A stretch of DNA of 64,000 nt from Trichomonas vaginalis G3 (taxonomy: Eukaryota > Parabasalia > Trichomonadida > Trichomonadidae): positions 16,935,962 to 16,999,961 of the forward strand of contig NC_067208.1 of assembly GCF_026262505.1 (NCBI RefSeq), read 5' to 3'. Below are positions 1-7,989 of this stretch, piece after piece. The notes under the pieces are model-generated. The model was not told where the DNA came from. It was given only the letters and a program-made list of their open reading frames with translations, and ran no database searches. The first letter of the stretch is position 1. Each line of letters starts with the position of its first letter. The position numbers and the translations under genes are program-made.

Positions 1-2
1 AT

Positions 3-155
3 AAAAGTGGTTTGGAAACCGTTATGAGATGGTTAGAGGACATACATGACTATGAGTTTATATATGACAAGATAGAATATGAGAGAGGTCCTATAAACTG
101 GAGAAAGTGTCACAATAAAGAAATTTTATTAGTAAGTAAATGTGGTTTGAAATAG
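3..155 (+). CDS. C-terminal fragment of an unidentified Maverick protein
   Basis: The reading frame is open from the window edge and gives 50 residues ending in KCGLK before a TAG. The start lies outside the window. It is rich in charged and aromatic residues (WRKCHNKE near the end). I recognise no family. It overlaps the next small gene by 16 bases in another frame, a compact arrangement typical of virus-like elements, and lies on the same strand as three further small genes. Confidence 0.5.
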   Translation, partial: KSGLETVMRWLEDIHDYEFIYDKIEYERGPINWRKCHNKEILLVSKCGLK

Positions 156-271
156 GACTACTTGTTTTAGGTTTTTTCCATTGTGTCATTTATTTATTTG
201 ACGTGGCAGAAAAGTACAGAGAATATGAAGATGAACCAATGCCTGCAAATGTTCAGTATATGTACTCGTAA
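140..271 (+). CDS. 43-residue single-pass membrane protein
   Basis: The ORF is too short for usual gene calling. Residues 4-20 (EIGLLVLGFFHCVIYLF) form one hydrophobic segment, followed by a charged tail (VAEKYREYEDEP). This looks like a tiny membrane protein. It overlaps the preceding gene and lies 23 bases before the next one, all on the plus strand. Small membrane proteins are common in Polinton and virophage gene sets, but no function can be assigned. Coding status rests on position and hydrophobicity only. Confidence 0.45.
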   Translation: MWFEIGLLVLGFFHCVIYLFDVAEKYREYEDEPMPANVQYMYS

Positions 272-294
272 GAGATATTTTTATCTAATATTAA

Positions 295-657
295 ATGGAC
301 GCACAGAACTTAGCGAATGCACAGCAACCTGGACAACCAAACCCAGAGAATATTCCAAATGAAGTTAGAATACAAACTGCAATGGCAAACTATGGTCAAG
401 TGCCAACAGATGTACAAATGCAAACTGCCATGTCAAATGACGCTGCGTTAGGTTTGCCACCATGGTATGCAAATATGAGATGGAAAGAGTTTTATACAAA
501 CCCTGAAGTGGGATATAAACAACTTTATGCAGATGACGCGAACACAGGAGTTGACCCAGAATATGTTTTCTACCAGAGGAGAAACAGAATGTATGAGCTC
601 CAGTTAAAGAATGCTATGGAACTCAACAGGAAACGTAAGAGACTAGGCGGACATTAG
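295..657 (+). CDS. Unidentified 120-residue Maverick protein
   Basis: The N-terminal half is rich in Gln, Asn and Pro and contains an imperfect duplication: VRIQTAMAN at residues 24-32 and VQMQTAMSN at 40-48. The middle is aromatic (PPWYANMRWKEFY) and the C-terminus is basic (LNRKRKRLGG). The ATG follows TATTTTTATCTAATATTAA, matching the TTTTTA box seen before many genes here. It lies between a tiny membrane protein and a pVI-like protein, so a virion role is a reasonable guess. I recognise no domain. Confidence 0.65.
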   Translation: MDAQNLANAQQPGQPNPENIPNEVRIQTAMANYGQVPTDVQMQTAMSNDAALGLPPWYANMRWKEFYTNPEVGYKQLYADDANTGVDPEYVFYQRRNRMYELQLKNAMELNRKRKRLGGH

Positions 658-677
658 ATTTTTACATATAGTAAAAT

Positions 678-917
678 GGGTTTCTTCAGTAAGATAGGAA
701 ACTTCTTTCGAAATGTTGGAAGAGGTATATGGAATGGAAAAAAACCGTAGGAAGAGGAATTTGGAACGGAGTCAAAAATATTGGTAAAAGAGTAGGTCAG
801 TTTGTTGGTATTATACCTAAAGACCCTGAACCAGAAGAACAAGCTCCTGTTATACAACAGCCTGAACCTGCACCACAGTCTAGTTGGCAACCAAATCCAA
901 CACCTCAACCGTATTAA
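678..917 (+). pseudogene. Small amphipathic minor virion-type protein, one frameshift
   Basis: ATG at 678 opens MGFFSKIGNFFRNVGRGIWNG and stops at a TAG after 24 codons. A second frame resumes at once with GRGIWNGVKNIGKRVG and a Pro/Gln-rich tail ending at 917. The break falls in a run of seven A near 731-737, so one missing base (real or a consensus error) separates the frames. The Gly/Phe/Lys-rich amphipathic N-terminus plus Pro-rich tail resembles the small pVI-like minor capsid proteins of Polintons. A paralogue starts at 4430 (MGLFG). The function is inferred from composition and neighbours. Confidence 0.55.
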
Positions 918-921
918 AAAA

Positions 922-1769
922 TTATATTTTTACCGTTCGATAGTAGTTGTATATGAAACTAAGTTCTAAGTAAAACGCATGGTATAATGGAATTATTCTC
1001 TTTCTTCCATCTGTAGTAAACCATACTTGAAAGTCTGAAATACTTCCACTTGGTGGTTCGTATAACTTTGTAAGTTTTTCGTAAAAATCATTTGCCAAGC
1101 ATAAGAAAGAGTTTTGGGCGCCAGAAAATGAAGCATGAACAATAATAGCAGCTGGGTCGAAAACATCTTTAAATAAATATGGTTCATCTCTTGCATATCG
1201 ACTGTAAATATTTGCTAAAGGAAGTTCGACTTTCTGATTTAACATTCTTTGCAAATAATACCATGACATTGCAGTGAATTCTGTATATATTTGTTCGTCT
1301 TTCTTTGGATTGTCTTCGTAGATTTGAAATGACACTTGTGAATTTTGTTTGTCATATACAATTCTCACATAAAGTGTGCTCTCGGTATTTGCATATTCAT
1401 CAGCATATTTTGCATAACATGAATTTATTTTATCTTCTATATTTTTTAACGCAGTCTGTAGAGAAGATGAAAGGTCAACTTGTATTAGCTCAATTTCTTC
1501 CCACATTTTTCGTTTCCCTTCAGATATATAATCTATATGAAACCTTACAATAAATGGAAAACTTTTATCTTCTACAGACACAAACTTCATTCTACGAAAG
1601 CCAATAGCTTTTGTGACAGATGGGTCTCTTAGCCATCTTAATGGGTAGTCAAAACGATAGCCTTCATGCTTTACGGTCTCTGTCTCAAACTTTTGACCGA
1701 CATTAGTAAAAAGTTCATCTAATGGTTTAGTTGTAGCAACTCTTGAATTTTCTTTTTCTATTGAAGCAT
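922..1769 (-). pseudogene. Penton-like minor capsid protein, frameshifted at codon 4
   Basis: This is a paralogue of the intact 280-residue gene at 6369. Shared blocks include YRFDYP.RWL, AIGFRR, NVFDP/DVFDP, CHASFS/VHASFS, NSFLC, DFQVWFTT and a C-terminal FYLELSFIYNY. The gene should begin at ATG 1769 (MLQ) but hits TAG at codon 4. Losing or gaining one base there restores a frame that runs to the end, about 280 residues. Its terminal stretch resembles the protein at 53046, which is why I call the family penton-like. It diverges from the fibre-type gene at 1788 with 18 bases between start codons. Confidence in the family name is moderate. Confidence 0.55.
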
Positions 1770-1787
1770 ATTTTATCTAGAATAAAA

Positions 1788-3458
1788 ATGTCAAATGAAA
1801 CAGCGTCTATGAGAGAAATACAACACAACCGACAACTCATTATGCAAGCTCTAAATAAGAACACAACAAACTTTTCAAACTATTCTAAGATATCTGAGTC
1901 ATTGAAAGAAGGAAACTTAAAACTGACATTAAACCCAATGACAGATGAGTTTCTATTTCAAGACAATAAGAACCATACTGTCTGTATAAATCCAACAAAA
2001 GGAACTTTAAACGAGAAACCTATAAATGAACTTCTTTTGAAAACAGATGTTGACAACAAAGCTGACAAAGAATATGTAGACGATGCAATAGCAAAAGAAG
2101 AAGAAAGAGCTAACAATGCTTATGCAACAAAAGAACATACTCATCCTGAACTAGCAGACAAAACATATGTTGACAATAAAATGTCAAGTGAAGTGACGAG
2201 AGCTGAAAACGAATATTCTAAAAAGACTCATACACATTCTATATCTGAAATAACAGACTTACAAGAAACCTTAAACAGTAAAAGTGCCGTTGGACATACA
2301 CATTCTATATCTGAAATAACAGACTTACAAGAAACCTTAAACAGGAAAAGTGCCGTTGGACATACACATACATCTTCTGAAATAACAGACTTAAACGTTA
2401 GCCTTGAAAATAAAGCAGATAAAACATATGTCAATGAAATATACCAAAGTTTGCTAGGAACAAAAAATATTGAAACTATTGTTGGTGACTTTTCTGTCAA
2501 TGAAGAAAACAAATATTTTAGATGGCAGTTGGTACAGTCCTTAGAAAATGGTACACGGTATAAACTCATTCCGAAAAATAACAATGAAATGTATGTAAGC
2601 TATAAAAAGAATGATGGTACACAAGTTAAAGTTCCATTAGACAACAACTGCTACTTAAACTTATATGGAGACGAACAAAAGAAATATTTAAGAGTTTATG
2701 AAATGACAGATATGACATTGCCTGACCCAGCTCCAGCACCATATTATTATGACTATGGAGATGACGTCAGAACACCACATGTAGATGAACAAAAGCTAAC
2801 ATTATATTTAGATTATTATAGATATAAAAGATATAATGCAATAGAAAAAACGAGAATAGTATACTATTATGAAGATGACAGAAATAAATATTATAGTCAA
2901 GATTTTACCTACCCTGAAAACATAAGATTATATTATAAAAAATATTCTGACACAAACCAGAAGAAACCTGAAATAGTTGCACTATATTTTAAGTTCAAAA
3001 GAGACAATCCTATAATGTCTCATATGTTTGATTTAATGAACCCAGTAGGTTCTATTTATACATCTATGGAAGCAAGAGGTCCTCAAGTAATGTTTGGTGT
3101 TGGTGCATGGGAACAAATAGTCGACAGGTTTTTGTATTGTGCAAACTCTTCAAAGGAAACAGGTGGAAGTAAAACGATTTCAGGTGAAAATTTACCTGCA
3201 CATAGTCACTACATAGATTTAAGTACATCTCAAGCAGGTTGGCATAAGCATAGATATTGGGATTGGTCAGGAATGACAAAAGGTAAAGGATATGATGTTA
3301 AAGACGACGTTAAGTTTGCTATAAATTGTTACTGGAGTGACACTCAGGGAGAAGGAAACCATACACATTTCGTTTCAGGATATACACAAACAACGGGACA
3401 AAGTAAAGAATATATGCCACCTTACATGACAGTTTACGCATGGTATAGAATTGCTTAG
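1788..3458 (+). CDS. Phage-type fibre protein with tail-collar C-terminus
   Basis: The ATG at 1788 follows TATTTTATCTAGAATAAAA; the upstream in-frame TTG is not needed. The protein has 556 residues. Residues about 85-215 contain repeated short blocks (EHTHPELADKTYVDNK, THTHSISEITDLQETLN twice, HTHTSSEITDLN), the spaced His/Asp pattern of trimeric phage fibres. The last about 150 residues carry the phage tail-collar signature: NPVGSIYTS, GVGAWEQIVDRFL, GGSK, LPAHSH and a final MPPYMTVYAWYRIA. These proteins normally form receptor-binding fibres. The gene is intact while its neighbours are broken. It pairs divergently with a penton-like gene, suggesting a spike on the capsid vertex (inference). 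Confidence 0.75.
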   Translation: MSNETASMREIQHNRQLIMQALNKNTTNFSNYSKISESLKEGNLKLTLNPMTDEFLFQDNKNHTVCINPTKGTLNEKPINELLLKTDVDNKADKEYVDDAIAKEEERANNAYATKEHTHPELADKTYVDNKMSSEVTRAENEYSKKTHTHSISEITDLQETLNSKSAVGHTHSISEITDLQETLNRKSAVGHTHTSSEITDLNVSLENKADKTYVNEIYQSLLGTKNIETIVGDFSVNEENKYFRWQLVQSLENGTRYKLIPKNNNEMYVSYKKNDGTQVKVPLDNNCYLNLYGDEQKKYLRVYEMTDMTLPDPAPAPYYYDYGDDVRTPHVDEQKLTLYLDYYRYKRYNAIEKTRIVYYYEDDRNKYYSQDFTYPENIRLYYKKYSDTNQKKPEIVALYFKFKRDNPIMSHMFDLMNPVGSIYTSMEARGPQVMFGVGAWEQIVDRFLYCANSSKETGGSKTISGENLPAHSHYIDLSTSQAGWHKHRYWDWSGMTKGKGYDVKDDVKFAINCYWSDTQGEGNHTHFVSGYTQTTGQSKEYMPPYMTVYAWYRIA

Positions 3459-4414
3459 TCGTCATTTTCAACTTCTTTAGCATATTCGTCAGGAGTTGTC
3501 TTATATTTGTTAGGAACTGTCTTTGAAAGTATCCCACCTTGAACTTTGACAAGTTTGAAACGAGGTCTGACAATAGTAGTTTTATCTTCTGCTTGCAGTG
3601 TGTACATTTTGCCATGTTTGCCTAAAACTTCATAATATTCTCTTGTATACTTTCTTCTATTTTTACGAACACGAATGTGAGTACCTGTCGGGTTCCCATT
3701 GTTGTCATAGTCAATAGTATTTTCATATGGGTCGCGTTTAGGTATTTCTATTTTTACTTTGTCACCTTTCTTAAGTTTGAAGCCTGGCATTCTTTCTTGT
3801 TTGTCTCTTTTGACTAAACTATTAAATATATAGTCTTTTCTCTAAGTCGGGGTTGTTTTTCATTTCTTCGGGGAGTGGTTTCCCAAACCTTTTGTTTACG
3901 GTTATTGTAAATATTTAAAACTTGTCTCATCTTTGCCATGGAGAAGTGTCTATATTTGTCGTCATATGACATTTCATCTACCTCACCACCTTGTGGTTGG
4001 TTTAAGTCTCTTAAGATTTTTATACAACTGTCAATGACACCAAGAGCAGAATGGTTTTGGTCGACAATGAAATATTGGTTTACATTTTTTGAACGCAGAT
4101 AGTTTTTAATATCGTCTGATTTGAAAGAACTTTCACAGTCAGATGTCAGTTTTTGTTGGATGGTATTTGTCAACGAATATTGACAAAGCAGTTTTCCACA
4201 TCTAAAATATTTTTGGACCATAATGGTATGGCTTCACAGTATCTTGTGTTTTGACCAACAAATATTAGCCAGTATGGTGGTCCATCTTCTCTATACCTCG
4301 GAATGTTTCCAAGATATCCATAAACCAAGCATTTGGTGTTGAACTAAAGATTTTTATCATGAGTGCTTTTTTTGTTGCCTTAGAAACATAGGGGTCCTTG
4401 TTTGGATTCGTCAT
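3455..4414 (-). pseudogene. Maverick c-integrase (DDE/rve family), frameshifted
   Basis: ATG at 4414 gives MTNPNKDPYVSKATKKALM, then STPNAWFMD (first catalytic Asp, matching STPDAYQFD in the intact integrase at 62850). The frame then shifts through YLGNIPRYREDGPPYWLIFVGQ. The next segment has LTSDCESSF (second Asp) and HSALGVIDSCIKILRDLN. The C-terminal 111 residues (3455-3790) carry the SH3/chromo-like part with GDKVKIEIP and RKYTREYYEV. At least two frame breaks separate these pieces. The third catalytic position, 36 residues after the second Asp, is Asp. The stop overlaps the end of the fibre gene by 4 bases. Confidence 0.7.
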
Positions 4415-4429
4415 TTTACCCCATAAGAA

Positions 4430-4831
4430 ATGGGTTTATTTGGGCGCATTAGCAGGAGTTGCATCCAGATTTTTGCCCGCAGTTGGAACAATAGCCAGAG
4501 GTGTATTTGGAGTTGGAAGGAAGATTTTGAGTACATTAGGTATACTGAAAGAGAAAGCACAACCTATTATACAAACTGTACAGAAAGGTTGGGATGTAGC
4601 ACGAGATGCAGCAAATCTTATTCCAAATCCTGAACAAGAGGAAAAGTTCAAGGATGGATGGACAATGTAGGAAGACAAGCAGGAAACTATTATAACAAAG
4701 CAAATGACTACTATAACCAAGCAGGACACTATATGGACCAAGGTGAAAGATTCTTTAACAGAGGATATAACCATGCACAACAATGGGTAAACAATAACCA
4801 ACCTCAACCGCCTCAAACGTGGGGAATGTAA
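4430..4831 (+). pseudogene. pVI-like minor virion protein, paralogue of 678, two frameshifts
   Basis: ATG 4430 reads MGLFG. The frame then shifts to ALAGVASRFLPAVGTIARG and continues for about 75 residues with a hydrophobic/basic N-terminal half (VFGVGRKILSTLGILKEKA) and a helical middle. Near 4660 another shift leads into a Tyr/Asn/Gln-rich tail (NVGRQAGNYYNKANDYYNQ) ending in PPQTWGM at 4831. With both shifts ignored the product would be about 133 residues. Composition and position beside structural genes suggest a minor capsid or membrane-active virion protein. It diverges from the integrase, with only 15 bases between start codons. Confidence 0.5.
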
Positions 4832-4849
4832 ATTTTTTACTGAGATGAA
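4831..4849 (+). promoter_or_regulatory. Repeated start-site box upstream of 4850 (copy at 5000-5017)
   Basis: The sequence ATTTTTTACTGAGATGAA stands directly before the ATG at 4850 and, identically, before the ATG at 5018. It is an extended version of the TTTTTA box that precedes most Maverick genes in this window by roughly 8-20 bases. Such exact conservation between adjacent genes points to a promoter or start element. Confidence 0.5.
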
Positions 4850-4998
4850 ATGAACAATACAGCATTGAGACAAATGGGTTCAAGATGGATTTGTCGACTT
4901 CCAGCAGTTACACAACGTGTTTGTCAAGTTCTCCTATACCTCAGGAAGTTTTAGACCGACTTAAAAAAAACAACAAAGTTGAAAACAAACCAAACTAA
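4850..4998 (+). pseudogene. Small unidentified protein split over two frames
   Basis: ATG 4850 opens 34 residues (MNNTALRQMGSRWICRLPAV then QRVCQVLLYLRKF). An overlapping frame carries SSPIPQEVLDRLKKNNKVEN and stops at 4998. The second looks like the natural tail of the first after one indel. The start is preceded by TTTTTTACTGAGATGAA, a string repeated exactly before the next gene at 5018, which supports a real gene start here. No family is recognised. Confidence 0.35.
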
Positions 4999-5017
4999 AA
5001 TTTTTTACTGAGATGAA

Positions 5018-5389
5018 ATGACCGAAGAAGTTGAAACGGTAGATTTGACACCACAAACAAAAAGTTCAGAACCATTGTCAAAACCTGTCAAAGAACTTAC
5101 AGATGAAGAGAAAAATTCAATAATAGAAAGTGCCAGGTCTGGAAATACAAACCCTAACTATAAAGTCACTTTTCATAGAAATGGAACGGCTAGTATCTCA
5201 AAAAAGAAACAGACTCTCACAAATAAAATATTGAAGTCTGAAGGAGCTTTCGAGACAACAGATGGAAAAGTTTACTTCACTGACCAACAGTTCATTATAG
5301 AACATCTCATTGACTTAGAGTCGAAATATTCTAAACTTTACAAACAAACACAAAAAGTTGAAAGGAAAACAAAAACAAATGGCATATGA
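5018..5389 (+). CDS. Small helix, beta-hairpin and coiled-coil protein
   Basis: The product is 123 residues. An acidic N-terminus (MTEEVETVDLTPQ) is followed by a helix (TDEEKNSIIESARSG), a short strand pair (YKVTFHRNGTASISKKK) and a C-terminal helical region (FIIEHLIDLESKYSKLYKQT). The same order (helix ending in SG or RG, aromatic strand, D/N-G turn, basic KxK strand, coiled coil) is seen in proteins at 38106, 49925 and 52283. The turn plus basic strand could bind nucleic acid, but that is a guess. Its stop overlaps the next start by 11 bases. Confidence 0.65.
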   Translation: MTEEVETVDLTPQTKSSEPLSKPVKELTDEEKNSIIESARSGNTNPNYKVTFHRNGTASISKKKQTLTNKILKSEGAFETTDGKVYFTDQQFIIEHLIDLESKYSKLYKQTQKVERKTKTNGI

Positions 5390-5603
5390 TATTTACGAAG
5401 ATGTTGACGACACAACCATACCTGCAAGTGAGGTAAAGTCAGAGGAACCGAAAAGTGACGAAAAACCGATAGAAGAAGAAAAACCAAAAACTGAAGATAA
5501 ACCAAAACCAAAGTTTAGTTTCCAAACTAAACCAACTCAACCTTCATTAGCTGGTATGGGTTGGCGTCAAAGACTTATGGCAGCAAGTGCTTATGTAAAG
5601 TAA
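5379..5603 (+). CDS. Acidic Pro/Lys/Glu-rich small protein
   Basis: I chose the ATG at 5379 (MAYDIYEDVDD); the frame extends further upstream, but that part lies inside the preceding gene. The 74 residues are low complexity: alternating Glu/Lys/Pro (EEKPKTEDKPKPK) and a more ordered C-terminal motif (LAGMGWRQRLMAASAYVK) that may be a short interaction helix. Such composition is typical of scaffold or virion-associated proteins, but no family is identified. Confidence 0.5.
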   Translation: MAYDIYEDVDDTTIPASEVKSEEPKSDEKPIEEEKPKTEDKPKPKFSFQTKPTQPSLAGMGWRQRLMAASAYVK

Positions 5604-5636
5604 AGAAAAAAAACATATTTTTTTATTTTATTTGAA

Positions 5637-5732
5637 ATGTACGCTGAGTTTGTTGGAGAAGACCGTTGGGAAACTTGTTTGTTAGATGAGAAATATGAAA
5701 TGGCATACCATTTTAAAACAATATATTTTTAA
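5637..5732 (+). pseudogene. Internally deleted copy of the HNH endonuclease gene
   Basis: These bases join the first about 60 bases of the HNH gene (MYAEFVGEDRWETCLLDEKY) directly to its last few codons and 3' flank (the GGCATACCATTTTAAAACAA block also found at 6329-6348). The full copy begins at 5759 with the same promoter and first codons. So this is a tandem duplicate that lost its whole middle. It could still encode about 31 residues but is most likely a relic. It shows the unbroken N-terminal frame that the full copy has lost. Confidence 0.65.
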
Positions 5733-5758
5733 AAAAATATTTTTTTATTTTATTTGAA

Positions 5759-6343
5759 ATGTACGCTGAGTTTGTTGAGAAGACCGTTGGGAAACTTGTT
5801 TGTTAGAATGAGAAATATGAAATTCACTGTTGTGAGTCATTTGAAGTCAGAAACAAAAAGACAAAAAGAGTTTTAAGCGAATGGGAGGGAAATGACGGAT
5901 ATGCTATTATGAGGATGGGTGGAAAAAACTATTTTAAACATGTTGTCATTGCAACTCATTTTATACCGAACCCTAACAATTTACCTTTTGTAGACCATAT
6001 AAACCGTATAAGAAACGACAATAGACTTGAAAACTTGCGTTGGGTCACTTGTTCTGAAAACAATAAGAACAAAAGCAAATTTCGAGATATTGTATTCGAA
6101 TTTGTCGACGAACTAGAAGATGAAACAATTGAAATTACAGACTATGGCGAGCATACGTTTGAGTTTTACTACTATAGCGAAGAACAAGACTCTTTCTACT
6201 TTTATACCGGCGTAAACTATAGGAAATTACAAGTATGTTTTACTAAGGATGGCTATGCTTATGTAAACGCTAGAGATACAGATGGAAAACACGTTCGAAT
6301 ATTTCTTAACAAATTCAAGAAGCTATATGGCATACCATTTTAA
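5759..6343 (+). pseudogene. HNH homing-type endonuclease, N-terminus frameshifted
   Basis: The C-terminal 144 residues (from 5909) carry the HNH_3-type core: HVVIATHFIPNP, VDHINRIRNDNRLENLRWVT and SENNKNKS, i.e. the DHI and N-rich motifs of a beta-beta-alpha metal nuclease. Upstream, a NUMOD4-like segment (YEIHCCESFEVRN to NDGYAIMRMGG) is in frame. In the first 20 codons a 1-base deletion and a 1-base insertion relative to the deleted copy at 5637 create a stop. The C-terminal domain (KDGYAYVNARDTDGKHVRI then NKFKKLYG) matches the 94-residue stand-alone proteins at 37683 and 49478. Translation from the internal Met at 5909 would retain the HNH core. Confidence 0.75.
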
Positions 6344-6368
6344 AACAATATATTTTTACATATATTAA

Positions 6369-7211
6369 ATGCTTCAGGTTGAAAAACAAAGAACAAAAGT
6401 AGCAGATACAAAACCGTTAGACTATATCTTTACAAATGCTGGTAGGACTATTTCAGATGAAGAAATTTCATCCCGAGCATACAGGTTTGACTATCCAATT
6501 CGTTGGCTTCAAAGTCCTTCAGATGCAAAGGCAATAGGATTTAGAAGAGTTTTGTTTTCAAATAGAACTAACGCATTTATGTTCGCAGTATATTTTCATG
6601 GGCAGTATAAAGGTTCTGGTGGTCTAATAGACAAATTTGACGAAATGAGAATCTTTACAGTTCGTTCAGACGAAAGTCTTGAGAAAACTCTAAATGACTT
6701 TCAAACTCAAATGAACAAATATTATTGGGAATTTCAAGAAAAATACGACTCTTTACTAAATGGAACATACTATCTGAAACTAGAATATGACAAGATGAAC
6801 TCCACCGTTTCATTTCAAAAGATTGAAATTAACCCTCCAAGAGATACAGAGTTTTTATATTGGAAAGTAGACAAACGTTCTTGGGCACAATTTCTTCGGT
6901 TACTAAACCAGAACGAACCATTTAAATTTATACTTCCACCAGCAGATTTGATGGTTTATAGAAACGTGTTTGACCCTCAAAATGTTATGTGTCATGCAAG
7001 TTTCAGTTCAAGCAACAATAGTTTTCTATGTATTGGTAAGGACTTTTATGACTTTGCTTCTAAATTCTACGAACCATCTAGTAACAGTTTCTCTGACTTT
7101 CAAGTTTGGTTCACAACAAATGGTGTGCAACATATTATTCCATTGTACTATGACTTTTATCTCGAATTGTCTTTCATATATAACTACGGAAAAGTGCTGA
7201 AAAAGTATTGA
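6369..7211 (+). CDS. Penton-like minor capsid protein (intact copy)
   Basis: The gene is intact, 280 residues, from ATG 6369 after TTTTTACATATATTAA. It is the paralogue of the broken minus-strand gene at 922-1769. It is beta-rich with no membrane segment. The middle block AIGFRRVLFSNRTNAFMFAV parallels IGITSMYITRAFRKVDFILQ in the protein at 53046. The C-terminal block (FLCIGKDFYDFASKFYEP, then DFQVWFTT) parallels TGFNREFWIDMFS and DCLYIEAQ there. Minor capsid (penton) proteins of Polintons are single jelly rolls of roughly this size. I assign this by length, position among structural genes and these weak similarities. Confidence 0.55.
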   Translation: MLQVEKQRTKVADTKPLDYIFTNAGRTISDEEISSRAYRFDYPIRWLQSPSDAKAIGFRRVLFSNRTNAFMFAVYFHGQYKGSGGLIDKFDEMRIFTVRSDESLEKTLNDFQTQMNKYYWEFQEKYDSLLNGTYYLKLEYDKMNSTVSFQKIEINPPRDTEFLYWKVDKRSWAQFLRLLNQNEPFKFILPPADLMVYRNVFDPQNVMCHASFSSSNNSFLCIGKDFYDFASKFYEPSSNSFSDFQVWFTTNGVQHIIPLYYDFYLELSFIYNYGKVLKKY

Positions 7212-7225
7212 AAAATAATGTTTAT

Positions 7226-7269
7226 GTTAGCATGTTAGATCTAACACGTTTTCTAACACGTTTTCTAAC
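7226..7269 (+). promoter_or_regulatory. Type I five-half-site operator-like module, site A1
   Basis: Two direct GTTAG half-sites 8 bases apart meet three CTAAC half-sites spaced 12 bases apart. The normal centre is GTTAGATCTAAC. The first copy here has GC in the first spacer (GTTAGCATGTTAG). The module is preceded by AAAAATAATGTTTAT, as are the other copies. It lies just past the penton-like gene and before the KilA-N cassette. Confidence 0.7.
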
Positions 7270-7440
7270 ATCGTAGAAAACTCAAGACTTCTTCGTACAT
7301 GTTTTGTCAAGACTTCTTCGTACATGTTTTGTCAAACATGAACGTAAATGTTTTGTCATGATTTCATCGTACATGTTTTGTCAAGACTTCTTCGTAAATG
7401 TTTTGTCAAACATGAACGTAAATGTTTTGTGAAGAATATA
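7270..7440 (+). repeat. Degenerate TTTTGTCA / CTTCTTCGTA short repeats
   Basis: About seven tandem units read roughly TTTTGTCAAGACTTCTTCG followed by TAAATG or TACATG, some with AACATGAACG inserted. The same family fills the giant palindrome at 39-49 kb and recurs at 7725-7815 and 58945-58990. It replaces the 5' part of the KilA-N gene that follows. Confidence 0.75.
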
Positions 7441-7471
7441 GCAACCGCCGGAATTCAGACGGTTGCTTTTT
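7441..7471 (+). terminator. Intrinsic-terminator-like hairpin
   Basis: GCAACCG at 7441-7447 pairs with CGGTTGC at 7460-7466, followed directly by TTTTT. This is the shape of a bacterial rho-independent terminator, unusual in a protist. It lies at the junction between short repeats and the KilA-N fragment. It may be chance or a recombination scar. Confidence 0.3.
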
Positions 7472-7483
7472 ATACAAAATTCA

Positions 7484-7645
7484 TGCGGGAAATTCTTGAG
7501 TTTTGGTTGAAAGAATACGGTGGAGCCAAATGTGGCTCGACCTCAAAACAAGCATTTTATGAGCTTACAAAGGGCGTTATAAATGAATTCAAAGGTATTT
7601 ACATACATCCTGACCTCGTTCATTTTGTTGCTGAATTCAGCAAAA
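7484..7645 (+). pseudogene. KilA-N gene fragment
   Basis: The frame REILEFWLKEYGGAKCGSTS to GVINEFKGIYIHPDLVHFVA matches the middle of the intact KilA-N protein at 62008 almost residue for residue. It includes the KilA-N block GIYIHADLVHFVAEW. The start (KGTYNGIEVL and YINATKM) and everything after VAE are missing, replaced by short repeats and an operator-like module on both sides. It is a relic of the first gene of the four-gene cassette. Confidence 0.75.
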
Positions 7646-7656
7646 ATAATGTTTAT

Positions 7657-7888
7657 GTTAGAATGTTAGATCTAACACGTTTTTTAACACGTTTTCTAAC
7701 CTCATGAATTTTCATGAATTTTCATGACTTCTTCGTAAATGTTTTGTCATGACTTCTTCGTAAATGTTTTGTCAAGACTTCTTCGTAAATGTTTTGTCAA
7801 GACTTCTTCGTAATGAGTGTAAAGGACCCAAAAATAATGTTTATGTTAGAATGTTAGATCTAACATGTTTTCTAACACGTTTTCTAAC
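7657..7888 (+). promoter_or_regulatory. Two type I operator-like modules (A2, A3) with short repeats between
   Basis: Site A2 is 7657-7700 and site A3 is 7845-7888. Each has GTTAG, GTTAGATCTAAC and two further CTAAC half-sites at 12-base spacing, preceded by AAAATAATGTTTAT; A2 has one substitution in a half-site (TTTAAC). Between them lie TTTTGTCA(T/A)GACTTCTTCGT repeats. A3 stands about 100 bases before the 7990 gene start. Confidence 0.7.
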
Positions 7889-7921
7889 ATGGTCTAAAAC
7901 TCTTGAATTTTCATGAATTTT

Positions 7922-7989
7922 CCCGAAATAAAAAATAAAATTAGTTTTATTTTTTATTTTATTTATTTTTTTTATTTTGTATAAAAGAC
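7922..7989 (+). promoter_or_regulatory. Cassette promoter box before 7990
   Basis: This is an AT-rich leader whose core reads AAAATTAGTTTTATTTTT, then T/A-rich pentamers, then TTTTATTTTGTATAAAAGAC directly before the ATG. Near-identical leaders precede the other cassette genes at 9378 and 10082 and, on the minus strand, at 59819, 60524, 61835 and 62673. Confidence 0.65.

Noticed and set aside
1743-1787. Upstream TTG start for the fibre gene
   Set aside because: The ATG at 1788 follows the TTTTTA-type box; the TTG extension overlaps the start of the divergent penton-like gene.
7441-7471. True bacterial terminator from a recent bacterial transfer
   Set aside because: The neighbouring sequence is Maverick repeat and KilA-N relic; only the hairpin shape is bacterial-like.
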